Notes: generated by a model not told the origin, from the letters alone. A stretch of DNA of 64,000 bases from Pedobacter zeae (GCF_014196715.1 NZ_JACIEF010000001.1:354872-418871), one strand, 5' to 3'; shown: positions 43,140 through 52,627, numbered from the stretch's first letter. A program made the numbers and translations.

Positions 43140-45149
43140 ATGTCAGAAACCAATAATTTAATCCACGCCTCATCGCCTTATTTGCTTCAACATGCCCATA
43201 ATCCTGTTGAGTGGTACGAATGGGGTGTAGAGGCATTAGAAAAAGCAAAAGCCGAAAACAAACTGATTTTGGTGAGTATTGGCTACTCGGCCTGCCATTG
43301 GTGCCATGTAATGGAGCGCGAAAGTTTCGAAAATCATGAAGTTGCCGAAGTGATGAACCGGCATTTTGTGTGTATTAAGGTTGATAGGGAAGAACGCCCG
43401 GATATTGACCAGATTTACATGTATGCCATCCAACTTATGACCGGTAGTGGAGGCTGGCCTTTAAACTGCATCTGTTTGCCCGATCAGCGTCCGATTTATG
43501 GCGGAACTTATTTCCGTAAAAACGATTGGATCAATATTCTGGAAAATGTGGCTGCCCTTTGGACAAATGAACCCGATAAAGCCATTCAATATGCCGAGCG
43601 TTTAACTTCGGGGATCAAAGACAGTGAAAAGATAATCGCTGTGGAAACAGCAGAAGAATATACCCACGAACATTTAACTGAAATTATCGATCCCTGGAAA
43701 CGTCATTTCGATATTGGTTACGGAGGTTATAACCGGGCTCCAAAATTTCCTTTGCCCAATAATTGGGTGTTTTTATTGCGTTATGGCTTTTTAAAAGACG
43801 ATGAATCTGTTTTTACGGCGGTTTGCCATACGCTCGAAGAAATGAGCAGGGGTGGGATTTACGATCAGATTAGGGGAGGCTTTGCCCGGTATTCGGTTGA
43901 TGATAAATGGCATGTGCCTCACTTCGAAAAAATGCTTTACGATAATGCACAATTGATCAGTTTATATACCGAAGCTTACCAGTGTACCAAATTCGATTCC
44001 TTTAAACAGACCGTGGTGGAAACGATAAATTGGGTTGCTGATGAGATGACTTCTGCAGAGGGCTTATTCTATTCGGCACTGGATGCGGATAGCGAAGGGA
44101 TAGAAGGTAAGTTTTACGTTTGGGATAAAGCAGAATTCGACCAGGTTTTGGGCGAAGATGCTCAATTGATTGGCGCCTATTACAACATTACCGAAGAAGG
44201 TAACTGGGAAGAAGAACAAACTAATATCCTCCGAAAAACAATTGGTGATGACGATTTACTGGCGAAATTTAACATTACAGCCGGGGTGCTTTACGATAAG
44301 GTAAACGCAGCTAAAGAAAAATTATTGGCTGTGCGTAGCAAAAGGATCAGACCAGGTTTGGATGATAAATGTTTAACCGCCTGGAATGGAATGATGATCA
44401 AAGCGTTAGCCGATGCGGCCGAAGTATTCAATCACCAACCCTATTACGAAAAAGCCTCAACTGCAGCTAATTTTATTTTAAACCACTTAAAATCAGAAAA
44501 TGGCGGTTTATACCGTAACTACAAGAACGGGAAAGCTTCCATTACAGGGTTCTTAGACGATTATGCCTTTTTTATTGAAGCGCTGATTGCTTTGTATGAA
44601 GCCGATTTTGATGAAAAATGGTTAGAAGAAGCGAAATTATTGACCGGTTATGTGATGGCTAATTTTACAGATGCAGATTCGCCAATGTTTTTTTATACCT
44701 CTGCAGAAAGTGAAGATTTAATTGCCCGTAAACATGAAGTGATGGATAACGTTATCCCGGCCTCAAACTCCACCATGGCGCAGAACTTAAAGAAACTGGG
44801 TTTGCTTTTTGATGTAGAAGAATATACTGAAAAAGCTTCTGAAATGCTCGCTGCGGTTCATCCGAGGATTAAAAGCTATGGTTCTGCCTACTCAAACTGG
44901 GCCATTCAGTTGTTAAATGAAATTTACGGTATAAATGAAATTGCCATAACCGGTTTCGAAACCGATAGTATTAAATTAGCATTAAGCGGCCATTATATTC
45001 CAAACAAAATTACATTGGGTGGAACAAAAAGTAACCTCCCGCTGTTAAAAGGTAAGCAAAGCAATGAAACAAAAGTTTATATTTGCCGAAATAAAGTATG
45101 CCAGTTGCCGGTTAACACTGTTGAGGAAGCATTATTGTATGTACAATAA
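43140..45149 (+). CDS. DUF255 thioredoxin-like and six-hairpin glycosidase-fold protein (YyaL/SPATA20 family)
   Basis: A 669-residue protein. Residues 5-165 form the DUF255 thioredoxin-like domain with [20 protein letters not shown] and the CxxC motif [14 protein letters not shown]; the rest (about 180-660) is an alpha/alpha toroid like those of cellobiose epimerases and six-hairpin glycosidases ([63 protein letters not shown]). The family is found from bacteria to mammals, and its biochemical role is unsettled. The gene is followed after 10 bp by a SlyD-like isomerase gene, so both protein-folding-related products may be made together. Confidence 0.93.
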   Translation: MSETNNLIHASSPYLLQHAHNPVEWYEWGVEALEKAKAENKLILVSIGYSACHWCHVMERESFENHEVAEVMNRHFVCIKVDREERPDIDQIYMYAIQLMTGSGGWPLNCICLPDQRPIYGGTYFRKNDWINILENVAALWTNEPDKAIQYAERLTSGIKDSEKIIAVETAEEYTHEHLTEIIDPWKRHFDIGYGGYNRAPKFPLPNNWVFLLRYGFLKDDESVFTAVCHTLEEMSRGGIYDQIRGGFARYSVDDKWHVPHFEKMLYDNAQLISLYTEAYQCTKFDSFKQTVVETINWVADEMTSAEGLFYSALDADSEGIEGKFYVWDKAEFDQVLGEDAQLIGAYYNITEEGNWEEEQTNILRKTIGDDDLLAKFNITAGVLYDKVNAAKEKLLAVRSKRIRPGLDDKCLTAWNGMMIKALADAAEVFNHQPYYEKASTAANFILNHLKSENGGLYRNYKNGKASITGFLDDYAFFIEALIALYEADFDEKWLEEAKLLTGYVMANFTDADSPMFFYTSAESEDLIARKHEVMDNVIPASNSTMAQNLKKLGLLFDVEEYTEKASEMLAAVHPRIKSYGSAYSNWAIQLLNEIYGINEIAITGFETDSIKLALSGHYIPNKITLGGTKSNLPLLKGKQSNETKVYICRNKVCQLPVNTVEEALLYVQ

Positions 45150-45159
45150 ATTAATTTAA

Positions 45160-45666
45160 ATGAATATTTCACCAAACTCTGTAGTAGCGTTAACTTACGA
45201 ATTGCATACTACTAACGAAGAAGGACAACAAGTTTTTGTAGAAAAAGCTGACGAACAAAATCCTTTAGTATTTTTATATGGCGTTGGCATGATGTTGCCT
45301 AAATTTGAAGAGCATTTAACCGGTTTAAAAACTGGCGATGAGTATGCTTTCGAGCTATCTGCAGCAGATGGTTATGGCGACATCGATCCAGGGGCTTTTG
45401 CCGACCTGCCAAAAACAATGTTTACCGAAGCAGGTGGCGAACTGCCAAATGTTGGTGATGTAATCCCTCTACAAGATAATAACGGTAATCAGTTCAGGGC
45501 AGGCGTTACTGCAGTTCACGATGAAACCATTTCAGTAGATTTAAATCACCCAATGGCTGGTAAAAATTTATTGTTCAGCGGCGTGATTTTAAATGTACGT
45601 GAAGCAACTCAAGACGAATTGGCGCATGGTCATGCACATGGAGCTGATGGACATTCAGGTCACTAA
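45160..45666 (+). CDS. SlyD-like FKBP-type peptidyl-prolyl isomerase
   Basis: A 168-residue isomerase/chaperone. The FKBP halves are split around an insert-in-flap domain as in SlyD: VALTYELHTTNEEGQQVFVEKADEQNPLVFLYGVGMMLPKFEEHLTGLKTGDEY, then AADGYGDIDPGAF, the flap insert (about 70-120), and HPMAGKNLLFSGVILNVREA. The tail is rich in histidine (GHAHGADGHSGH), as in SlyD proteins that bind nickel or other metals. It catalyses proline cis-trans isomerisation in the cytosol. It is 10 bp downstream of the DUF255 gene and ends at a strong terminator. Confidence 0.95.
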   Translation: MNISPNSVVALTYELHTTNEEGQQVFVEKADEQNPLVFLYGVGMMLPKFEEHLTGLKTGDEYAFELSAADGYGDIDPGAFADLPKTMFTEAGGELPNVGDVIPLQDNNGNQFRAGVTAVHDETISVDLNHPMAGKNLLFSGVILNVREATQDELAHGHAHGADGHSGH

Positions 45667-45691
45667 ATAATATAACATATCGATTTCAAAG

Positions 45692-45735
45692 GAGTCAGGT
45701 TTAAATAGCAATTGCCGTTTAAACCTGGCTCTTTT
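45692..45735 (+). terminator. Intrinsic terminator after the SlyD-like gene
   Basis: A 14-bp stem (45692..45705 with 45718..45731; GAGTCAGG / CCTGGCTC, one G-T pair) followed by TTTT. Confidence 0.85.
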
Positions 45736-45749
45736 GTTGATATCTATGC

Positions 45750-46379
45750 CTAATCCTGAAAAACCTCTTCTAAAACAAGTTTAAAGCCGGGTATTATCCT
45801 GGTAGTGACTTCTTCGCCCTCGGTAAGCAGTTTGGTAGGCTGAAACTTGCCTTTGTCATCGAGGATATACCTGAAAAATGTTTTATCCGAAGAACTTACA
45901 ATCCAGTATTCTTTAACACCAGCTTCTTCGTACACTTCATATTTGTTGATCAGTTCCTTTTTATTATTGCCAGGTGATAGAATCTCTACAACGATATCTG
46001 GTGCTCCAATGCAGCCCCGTTTATCGAGTTTAGCAGGATCACATACCACCACAATATCGGGTTGAACTACGGTAAAAACATCTCTGTCATCTTGCGTTTT
46101 CTTAGCTAAACGTACATCAAAAGGTGCTGAATAAACTTCGCATTGATGGCCATTTAAGGCATTGTAAATTGGTACATAGATTCTTCCTGATATTTTCTGA
46201 TGAATCCTGGAAGGAGCTGGGCTCATTTCAAAAATGTAGCCTTTAATAATTTCTAAACGCTCTTCAAATTCAAAACGCATATAGTCTGCATAACTGTAAA
46301 TAGCAGAAAAATCTACCTCATTAAGGGTTTTAATAGGAGGAAGCTCTTCTTCGGTAGGATATGGCTTGATATTTTTCAT
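45750..46379 (-). CDS. Uma2 family endonuclease-like protein (DUF820)
   Basis: A 209-residue protein with the Uma2/DUF820 restriction-endonuclease-like fold. The PD-(D/E)xK-type core is visible as VQPDIVVVCD, CIGAPDIVVEILSPGN and KYEVYEEAGVKEYWIV, where the Asp, Glu and Lys of the site lie. The N-terminal region EERLEIIKGYIFEMSPAPS is also typical. These genes are numerous in cyanobacteria and some Bacteroidota and are suspected to be linked to mobile DNA, but their role is not established. It is a single gene between a terminator and the anti-sigma-like gene. Confidence 0.92.
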   Translation of the reverse strand: MKNIKPYPTEEELPPIKTLNEVDFSAIYSYADYMRFEFEERLEIIKGYIFEMSPAPSRIHQKISGRIYVPIYNALNGHQCEVYSAPFDVRLAKKTQDDRDVFTVVQPDIVVVCDPAKLDKRGCIGAPDIVVEILSPGNNKKELINKYEVYEEAGVKEYWIVSSSDKTFFRYILDDKGKFQPTKLLTEGEEVTTRIIPGFKLVLEEVFQD

Positions 46380-46418
46380 ATGAGGTATTTAACCAAATAT
46401 ACTAAATATCTTAGTTTT

Positions 46419-47636
46419 TTAGAAATCAATTTTCAGCCGCAGTCCACCATTGGTAAGGTTAAGGTTTTCTTTAGAAAAAGTTTTCATAGGCAGCCTTAAA
46501 AAGGGCTCTATCGAAATATTATTCTTTTTGGATATTTTTTGCTTATAGCCCAGAGAGAAATTGTAAAATCCGATATATTTATCAGGGTCTATACTGGCTT
46601 CGGGCTGTGGCTCAACCGTTTTTTCCTTCACGATTAGGGTTTTGGAATCGGCATAACCATTTACTGCCGGGGAAGAAAAGCTCTGAACCTGGTTTACGAT
46701 ATAACTGTTTTGCTGCGAATTGTTTAAAACGGCAAGTGCAGAAACCCCAATATTCGTATAAAGCTTATCACTGATATTGTATTTTAATTCTAAAGGAATA
46801 TTAATTCCGCGTACTTTAGCATCAACAGCAGCCAGATTTTTGCCTGATAGGGTTTGTGGTGCAGAAGCGTCTAGCGATTCTGTTGCACTGATTGAGGCAT
46901 ATGATATACCAGAGCTTATTGATAACTTGTTGGCAATGGCATACGATAAAGAAAATCCGTAATTCATGTTTACTTTATTGTCGTTACCCATAGCAGGGGC
47001 AACATATACATCAGGTTGCCATTTCGAATTTTCATTGGTTTTAGAGGAGGCCTTTTGCTGATCTGCACGACTATCCTTTGCTAACAATTCCTCAAATGTT
47101 ATTTTTTTATTTGGCAGCGTTTTTTTGTTTTCGGTTAAAATCTCAAAGTTTTTAGAGCTAAAAGCCGAAATGCGGTTACCCGCAAGCTTATTGTCTAATA
47201 CATTATCGTTTACAGGCACTAAATAACCCGAATTATCGGCATCACCGAAGTGATTGTTTGCTTCAAGGGGTAAAGTTGTTCTTTCTGCAGTTTTAATTGG
47301 AAGCTCAGTTCCATTAAGGTTGTTTAAAACAATGGTATTTTCATTTAATCGGTCGGCGCTGTTTTTTGCAGGAGCGTGGTGATTAAGCCCGGTGATTGAG
47401 TTTTGTGGTGTTTTAGGTTTAACAGTTGCAAGATCAGTTTTTTGACTGACATTGTTCAGGATGAAAAATACGCCGCCAAAAACCAAAATCAGGGCAGCAG
47501 CAGCCCAGAAGGGCCAATATACTATTCCCCTTTTCTTCTTTTCTTTCTCCGAAAAGCGCTCCCAAGCACCAGCAGGATAAGTTTCCTCATGGTTTTTGAG
47601 CTGCGTGGCAATATGCTCAATTAATTCCTTATCCAT
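46419..47636 (-). CDS. Anti-sigma-like protein with one inner-membrane helix and a C-terminal barrel-like domain
   Basis: A 405-residue protein I cannot name. Residues 1-38 are cytosolic and charged (LIEHIATQLKNHEETYPAGAWERF), a position and pattern typical of anti-sigma N-termini in Bacteroidota. One membrane helix follows (about 40-62, WPFWAAAALILVFGGVFFIL), then a long polar linker to about 205. From 206 (DVYVAPAMGNDN) to the end come amphipathic strands (INIPLELKYNISDKLYTNIGVSAL, YIGFYNFSLGYKQKI, NGGLRLKIDF) ending in Phe, as in outer-membrane barrels. Its start overlaps the end of the sigma-factor gene by 8 bp. If both parts are right, one chain spans both membranes. Confidence 0.75.
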   Translation of the reverse strand: MDKELIEHIATQLKNHEETYPAGAWERFSEKEKKKRGIVYWPFWAAAALILVFGGVFFILNNVSQKTDLATVKPKTPQNSITGLNHHAPAKNSADRLNENTIVLNNLNGTELPIKTAERTTLPLEANNHFGDADNSGYLVPVNDNVLDNKLAGNRISAFSSKNFEILTENKKTLPNKKITFEELLAKDSRADQQKASSKTNENSKWQPDVYVAPAMGNDNKVNMNYGFSLSYAIANKLSISSGISYASISATESLDASAPQTLSGKNLAAVDAKVRGINIPLELKYNISDKLYTNIGVSALAVLNNSQQNSYIVNQVQSFSSPAVNGYADSKTLIVKEKTVEPQPEASIDPDKYIGFYNFSLGYKQKISKKNNISIEPFLRLPMKTFSKENLNLTNGGLRLKIDF

Positions 47637-48213
47637 TTTTCTCGTATGAATTGACCATGGTATTTAAATAAAGGGTACGTAACTTATTTTTAGAACGCGT
47701 TAAATACACGCGGCTCGAACTTTCAGGGATATTCAGCATCTTCGATATCTCATCGTGTGCAAAACCTTCAATTTCGTATAAGTTAAACACCAGTCTTTGT
47801 GTGTCTGGTAAGTGATTTAATAAATTTAAAATATCGTTAACATGAAGTTCTGAAGCAACCGAAACCGGTGCAACCGGATGTTCATTTTCAGCCAGGTCAT
47901 CTACGTAGTACTGCACCTTCGAACTCCGTATTTTATCTATTGCAGTTCTTGAAGCAATCTGGGCAATCCAGCCTTTAAACGACCGAAGCAGTTCTTCAGG
48001 ATTATTGGGGGCCTTAAAGCCGGCAACATGTTTAAAAATCTTGATAAAACTGTCGTTTACAAGCTCTTCACTGTCTGAAGTGTTCTTGGTATACCTTAAA
48101 ATAATGCCCATTAAATAGCCATAAAATGATTTGTACATCATTTCTTTACAGCTATTGTCGTTTTTTACACAGCCTTTTAAAATTTCCTCAAAACTGAGTA
48201 TTTTTTTTATCAC
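47629..48213 (-). CDS. ECF-type RNA polymerase sigma factor
   Basis: A 194-residue sigma-70 family factor of the extracytoplasmic function group. Region 2 is visible at about 25-95 (MMYKSFYGYLMGIILRYTKN, SEELVNDSFIKIFKHVAGF, WIAQIASRTAIDKIR, the last being the -10 binding helix), and region 4 at about 128-185 (LPDTQRLVFNLYEIEGFAHDEISKMLNIPESSSRVYLTRSKNKLR, the -35 helix-turn-helix). There is no region 3. The downstream overlapping gene, with a membrane helix, is probably its regulator, so the pair should couple an envelope signal to transcription. Targets are unknown. Confidence 0.95.
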   Translation of the reverse strand: MIKKILSFEEILKGCVKNDNSCKEMMYKSFYGYLMGIILRYTKNTSDSEELVNDSFIKIFKHVAGFKAPNNPEELLRSFKGWIAQIASRTAIDKIRSSKVQYYVDDLAENEHPVAPVSVASELHVNDILNLLNHLPDTQRLVFNLYEIEGFAHDEISKMLNIPESSSRVYLTRSKNKLRTLYLNTMVNSYEKNG

Positions 48214-48269
48214 CCTTGTAAAGGACTATTTATTAAAGGTTTATCATGATTAATTGCTTGCAAATTTAA

Positions 48270-48300
48270 GAAAATAACACCGCCCAATTTTTGGACGGTG
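48270..48300 (-). terminator. Intrinsic terminator after the DUF4397 gene
   Basis: On the minus strand CACCGTCC pairs with GGGCGGTG (48300..48293 with 48285..48278) followed by a T-rich tail. It separates the DUF4397 gene from the sigma-factor gene. Confidence 0.8.
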
Positions 48301-48334
48301 CTAATTTTCGATCTCACAGGTAGAGTGGATTTTC

Positions 48335-49030
48335 TTATTTATTCGTCATTACCGATAAACCCAGTCCGGTACTATCCGTTTTACTGGTTAAACCTTTCGC
48401 CCAAATGGTATAAATCTTTCCTTTTTCAATTTTAATTGAGGGTAAACTTACCTTAACGGTACCGCTTTGCTTCAATTGAAAAGTATAACTGTCATTAGGT
48501 GCAATATTGGTAAAGGTGGTAAATTCTTTGAAAGCTTTTGCGGTAAATAAAGGCGCATCGGTTCCGGCTATCGCTAAATCGTAGGTAGCCGTTCCAGGAC
48601 TTAAGTTTACAAAACGAACTTTGGCCTTATCTGTTTCAGGTGCTTTTAAATCATCTTCAAGAACTAAGAGTTTTGTCGATTTTAACGTGTCAACAACAAA
48701 TACCGAATAAAATGATCCTGATTTTAAACTGACAGAAGAAGTTGTTAAATATTTTAAAGAATCTTTTTTAGCCACACCTGCCAGTCTTATTCCCGGGTAA
48801 GCTGCATAATATCCTAAATCCTTAGTGTAGGTAAAAAAGTTTATTTTTTGATTGTCCAGAATAAAATCCAGGGGGCCTGTACCTGGCGATGCATGTACAA
48901 AACCAATTCCTGCTGCTTCTATCGGATCATTATTGAAATCCTTTTTACAGGCGGTAATGGTTAAAGTTATTGCAAAGAGAGAGAGTATAATTTTTGCCGT
49001 AATGCTAAAATTTTTCAAATTCGTTTTCAT
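48335..49030 (-). CDS. DUF4397 domain lipoprotein
   Basis: A 231-residue exported protein. The signal sequence MKTNLKNFSITAKIILSLF continues to a lipobox ending TITAC (cysteine near 27). The remainder contains the DUF4397 pattern of two similar beta-sandwich segments: IGFVHASPGTGPLDFILDNQKIN (about 42-64) and VRFVNLSPGTATYDLAIAGTDAP (about 136-158), each with a VxxVNxSPGxxxxD type word. The family is common among Bacteroidota lipoproteins, and no biochemical function is known. It lies just upstream of the sigma-factor gene but behind a terminator. Confidence 0.9.
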   Translation of the reverse strand: MKTNLKNFSITAKIILSLFAITLTITACKKDFNNDPIEAAGIGFVHASPGTGPLDFILDNQKINFFTYTKDLGYYAAYPGIRLAGVAKKDSLKYLTTSSVSLKSGSFYSVFVVDTLKSTKLLVLEDDLKAPETDKAKVRFVNLSPGTATYDLAIAGTDAPLFTAKAFKEFTTFTNIAPNDSYTFQLKQSGTVKVSLPSIKIEKGKIYTIWAKGLTSKTDSTGLGLSVMTNK

Positions 49031-49144
49031 TTTAATGTTAAATCAATTTATAAAGCAAATTGGTTAATGGCCATTAACGTTTTTTCTTGTAAAACGGTTT
49101 ATGAGACGAAAACGCTACAGTCGTTCTAAATTTTTTATAAAGAA

Positions 49145-49172
49145 AAAGCCACATGGTGTTGCATGTGGCTTT
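49145..49172 (-). terminator. Intrinsic terminator after the ABC-F gene
   Basis: AAAGCCACATG (49145..49155) pairs perfectly with CATGTGGCTTT (49162..49172) around a 6-nt loop, 25 bp after the ABC-F stop codon on the minus strand. Confidence 0.9.
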
Positions 49173-49196
49173 AACGCTGTATTTTATAACGAAGGC

Positions 49197-50819
49197 TTAC
49201 GCATACATTTCTTCGCGGAGTTTGGCAACATCGCTACTGTTAATGTACTCATCATAAGTCATTAATTTATCGATCGTACCTTTTGGTGTGATCTCGATAA
49301 TGCGGTTGGCCACCGTTTCCGTTAACTGGTGATCCCGTGAAGTAAACAGGATGGTACCTTTAAAATCTTTCATACCGTTGTTCAGGGCTTCGATAGATTC
49401 GAGATCAAGGTGGTTGGTAGGCTCATCAAACATTAATAAATTGGCCTGTTGCAGCATCATTCTGGAGAACATGCAGCGCATTTTTTCACCTCCCGAAAGC
49501 ACTTTTACGTTTTTAAGTACCTCTTCACCTGAGAATAACATCCTGCCTAAAAAGCTGCGCACAAACTGCTCATCGGCATCCGTTCCGGAGTATTCGCGTA
49601 GCCAATCAACAAGGTTTTCATCTTTACCGGCAAAATACGCAGAGTTATCGTTCGGGATATCGGCTGTGCTGATGGTAACACCCCACTTAAATTCTCCTTT
49701 ATGATCTGTATCCCTGCCGGTTAAAATATCATAAAAGGCCGCGGTGGCTAAACTGTTCTGAGATAAAACGGCAATTTTATCCCCTTTATTTACCATGAAA
49801 GTGATTTTATCGAACAATACACCATCGTTCCCGTTTTTGCTCAGGTTTTCTACCTGTAAAATCTGGTCGCCGGCTTCACGACCGGTATTGTTGAATATAA
49901 TAGCCGGGTATTTTCTGCTCGACGCCTTAATTTCCGCGATATCAATCTTATCCAAAGCTTTTTTACGGGAAGTAGCCTGTTTTGATTTAGAAGCATTTGC
50001 ACTGAATCTGCGGATAAATTCCTGAAGTTCCTTTACCTTATCCTCCATCTTCTTATTCTGGTCGCTGCGCTGTTTTAAGGCCAGTTGGCTCGATTCGTAC
50101 CAGAAAGAATAGTTACCGGTATAAATACTCATTTTAGCGAAGTCGATATCCACAATATGGGTACAAACAGCATCTAAAAAGTGCCTGTCGTGAGATACAA
50201 CCAATACAATATTCTGGTAGTCGGCCAAAAAGTTTTCTAACCAGGCAATGGTTTCAATATCCAAATCGTTGGTAGGCTCATCCAATAACAAAATATCCGG
50301 ATTGCCAAACAGGGCCTGCGCCAATAACACACGTACTTTTTGCGTATTATCCAGTTCTTTTAACAATTTATAGTGGTCTTCTTCGGCTATGCCCAAATTG
50401 CTCAACATGGTGGCAGCGTTGCTTTCCATATTCCAGCCATCCATTTCTGCAAAAAGATTTTCAAGCTCTCCGGCGCGTTCGCCATCTTTCTCTGAGAAAT
50501 CTTCCTTCATATAAATGGCATCTTTTTCTTTCATGATGGCATAAAGTTCTTTATGGCCAATCATTACGGTTTCTAATACCGAAAACTCATCAAATTCATA
50601 GTGGTTTTGTTTTAAAACCGCCATTCTTTCGCCCGGAGTAAAAGCTACGCTACCCGAGGTTTGACTAACTTCTCCTGATAAAATTTTCAGGAAAGTAGAT
50701 TTACCTGCACCGTTAGCCCCAATTACACCATAGCAATTGCCCTGGGTAAATTTTAGGTTAACATCTTCAAATAATGTGCGTTTGCCGTACCGTAACGATA
50801 AATTAGAAACTGAAATCAT
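49197..50819 (-). CDS. ABC-F family ATPase (YbiT/YkpA-like) with one degenerate ATP site
   Basis: A 540-residue ribosome-associated ABC-F translation factor with two ATPase domains joined by a charged linker (about 245-300). Domain 1 has an intact Walker A (GANGAGKST, 34-42), Walker B LLLDEPTNDLD and H-switch H210. Its signature loop, LSGGQ in most proteins, reads ELDNTQ (155-160). Domain 2 has an intact signature LSGGEKMRC (441-449) and Walker B FDEPTNHLD, but its P-loop reads LSQNSLATA (352-360) and its H-switch position is R (TSRDHQ). Thus one composite ATP site is complete and the other is degenerate at every part. The start at 50819 is the family start; an 11-codon extension is unlikely. 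Confidence 0.94.
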   Translation of the reverse strand: MISVSNLSLRYGKRTLFEDVNLKFTQGNCYGVIGANGAGKSTFLKILSGEVSQTSGSVAFTPGERMAVLKQNHYEFDEFSVLETVMIGHKELYAIMKEKDAIYMKEDFSEKDGERAGELENLFAEMDGWNMESNAATMLSNLGIAEEDHYKLLKELDNTQKVRVLLAQALFGNPDILLLDEPTNDLDIETIAWLENFLADYQNIVLVVSHDRHFLDAVCTHIVDIDFAKMSIYTGNYSFWYESSQLALKQRSDQNKKMEDKVKELQEFIRRFSANASKSKQATSRKKALDKIDIAEIKASSRKYPAIIFNNTGREAGDQILQVENLSKNGNDGVLFDKITFMVNKGDKIAVLSQNSLATAAFYDILTGRDTDHKGEFKWGVTISTADIPNDNSAYFAGKDENLVDWLREYSGTDADEQFVRSFLGRMLFSGEEVLKNVKVLSGGEKMRCMFSRMMLQQANLLMFDEPTNHLDLESIEALNNGMKDFKGTILFTSRDHQLTETVANRIIEITPKGTIDKLMTYDEYINSSDVAKLREEMYA

Positions 50820-51204
50820 GCTATAATTGAAATAAGCCGCAAAGATACGCAAAAAGGTTGAGGGAAGGAAAGTGTTTAATAGTTTGGTTGTTGGAAAGTT
50901 TTAATACTGAACTTTTATAAGTTGGAAGGGGTAGGAAATGTAGGGCCTGGTTCTTTGTGGCAGGTGGAGCCCCGTTATCCGCTTTACTCCGTTTAACTCC
51001 GTGTTCGCTGCTACCGGGTTTATTTTACAAAGGGGGCAGCTTTTGGCCAGTTGTTAAACCCCAAAGCTTTAAATTAAGAAGATAAATAAATGGTCTTAAG
51101 TCAGAATCTTAATTCAGACAGCGTATGGTGTTAAGCTTCCCAACCCAGTTGGGAATGACAATTTATCTTGAGGTACTCTGTTTTAAAATATTTATTTTAG
51201 CCTC
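50820..51204. other. Intergenic region upstream of the ABC-F gene
   Basis: No gene is seen in these 385 bp. About 50940..51060 is a minus-strand copy of the dispersed element (AATAAACCCGGTAGCAGCG, GGAGTAAAGCGGATAACGGGG read on the minus strand), resembling the head of the tandem units at 37.3 kb. Near 51140 a short inverted repeat CCCAACCCAGTTGGGAA occurs. The remainder is AT-rich. Confidence 0.55.
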
Positions 51205-51765
51205 ATGCTAAACCACACCTTGCTCGAAAACATTAAAACTACCCTTCAGAAAAGCAAAGTAGAAAAATTAGCGGCCATAGCTTCTGAAGAAACCTTTTCG
51301 GCGAAAGACCTGATCGATTTAAGTTTTTATCATGATGAACAGGTCGGATTCCGGGCCGCATGGATTTTAGAGCATGTATACACCGCCCATCAGCATAGGT
51401 TTTTACTCTTTGTGCTGTATTTCCTGGAGAAATTTCCAAAGCAGGCCAATTTATCGGCATTGCGGCATTATGTTAAAATACTGGCCTTTATGACCAGGAA
51501 AAATGCCCCGATCGAAATCAGGAAGGTTATCGCCGGTTATGATACCGGTCATTTGGTTGAGGTTGTTTTTGCCTGGTTGATTGATGAGAAGATCCCTGTG
51601 GCTGTAAAATCACATTGTTTGAATATTTTAGCCAATTTAAATGTCAAACACAGCTGGATCAGGGAAGAATTGTTGCAAACCATGGATTTCCTGGTAGATA
51701 AAGAAAGTATAGCTTTTTTTGCAAAAGTTAAACAGGTCAGGAAACAGTTATCAATTCGCAGCTGA
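51205..51765 (+). CDS. Uncharacterised all-helical (HEAT-like) protein
   Basis: I do not recognise this 186-residue protein. It is predicted to be entirely helical, with helix pairs spaced about 35-40 residues apart: DLIDLSFYHDEQVGFRAAWILEHVYTAHQ, LSALRHYVKILAFMTRK, HLVEVVFAWLIDEKIPVAVKSHCLNILANL. The phrase FRAAWILEHVY and VAVKSHCLNILANL have the look of HEAT or armadillo-like repeats, where each unit packs a small helix pair. Such solenoids usually bind proteins or nucleic acids. There is no signal peptide. It may be translated with the nitroreductase gene 165 bp downstream, but the spacer is full of word repeats. Confidence 0.75.
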   Translation: MLNHTLLENIKTTLQKSKVEKLAAIASEETFSAKDLIDLSFYHDEQVGFRAAWILEHVYTAHQHRFLLFVLYFLEKFPKQANLSALRHYVKILAFMTRKNAPIEIRKVIAGYDTGHLVEVVFAWLIDEKIPVAVKSHCLNILANLNVKHSWIREELLQTMDFLVDKESIAFFAKVKQVRKQLSIRS

Positions 51766-51930
51766 CAGTTTTCAGTTAACAATTGGTTGGCAATTTTAGT
51801 TGGTCTTTTCTTAGCCCTCAAATTTTTCTTTGGTTAACGCAGAGTCAAATCTTAGTGCATTTAGCCCTAAACCCTACACCTCCAACCTTACGCCTTATCT
51901 AACTTCCGCCTTTTACCTTATATTTACCAA

Positions 51931-52506
51931 ATGAGCGCAACATACGATATTGTATCAAAAATTATAAAAGAACGTCGCAGTATTTTCCCTGCCAGCTATA
52001 TAAAAAAAGAGATTCCGGTTGAGGTAATCAACCAGATTTTAGAAACAGCCAATTACGCACCAACACATAAGTTAACCCAGCCCTGGCGTTTTGTGGTTAT
52101 CCGCAAGGCTGGACTGGCCAAATTGGGTGAGGAGCTCGGTAGACTATATAAGGAGCTGGTTTCTCCACAGCAATTTCTTCAAAAAAAGTACGATAGTTTT
52201 GCAGAAAAAACAAGTCAGGCCGATTGTATTATCGCCATCAACATGAAAGTGAGTGGTAAAATACCCGAGTGGGAAGAGTTGGCTGCCGTTTCCTGCGCGG
52301 TTCAAAATATGGCTTTAACTGCAGAAAGTTTACAGGTTGGAGCATATTGGAGCTCTCCTCCATTAATTAACGATTTAGGGAGTTTCTTAGGCCTGGGTGA
52401 GGATGAAAAATGTATCGGCCTGTTCTATATGGGATATCATAACGAAAAACCCTGGACACCCAACCGGACTCCGATGGCAGAAAAGGTGAGGTGGATAGAA
52501 GGGTAG
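51931..52506 (+). CDS. Nitroreductase family flavoprotein
   Basis: A 191-residue FMN-dependent oxidoreductase of the nitroreductase (YdjA-like) family, cytosolic and dimeric. Visible FMN contacts are IIKERRSIFPASY (the ERRS phosphate-binding word), ANYAPTHKLTQPWRFVVI (typical of the YdjA branch), and near the C-terminus GLFYMGYHNEKPWTPNRTP. The central QVGAYWSSPPLIND is also family-typical. Possible substrates are quinones or nitro compounds reduced with NAD(P)H; this cannot be narrowed from sequence. The start at 51931 is the only ATG that fits. Confidence 0.93.
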   Translation: MSATYDIVSKIIKERRSIFPASYIKKEIPVEVINQILETANYAPTHKLTQPWRFVVIRKAGLAKLGEELGRLYKELVSPQQFLQKKYDSFAEKTSQADCIIAINMKVSGKIPEWEELAAVSCAVQNMALTAESLQVGAYWSSPPLINDLGSFLGLGEDEKCIGLFYMGYHNEKPWTPNRTPMAEKVRWIEG

Positions 52507-52627
52507 TTTTACAGTCCTGAGTCTTTAGTTCTGAGTCTAATTTAGCAATGGTTTATGACCATTATACTATGGACCATCAAACCATGAACCATTCTACATC
52601 GTCCATCTTACATCATCCATGAATTAA

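Noticed and set aside
45750..46379. Uma2 gene as sign of a mobile element
   Set aside because: No transposase, repeat boundary or unusual composition around it, so no transfer is claimed.
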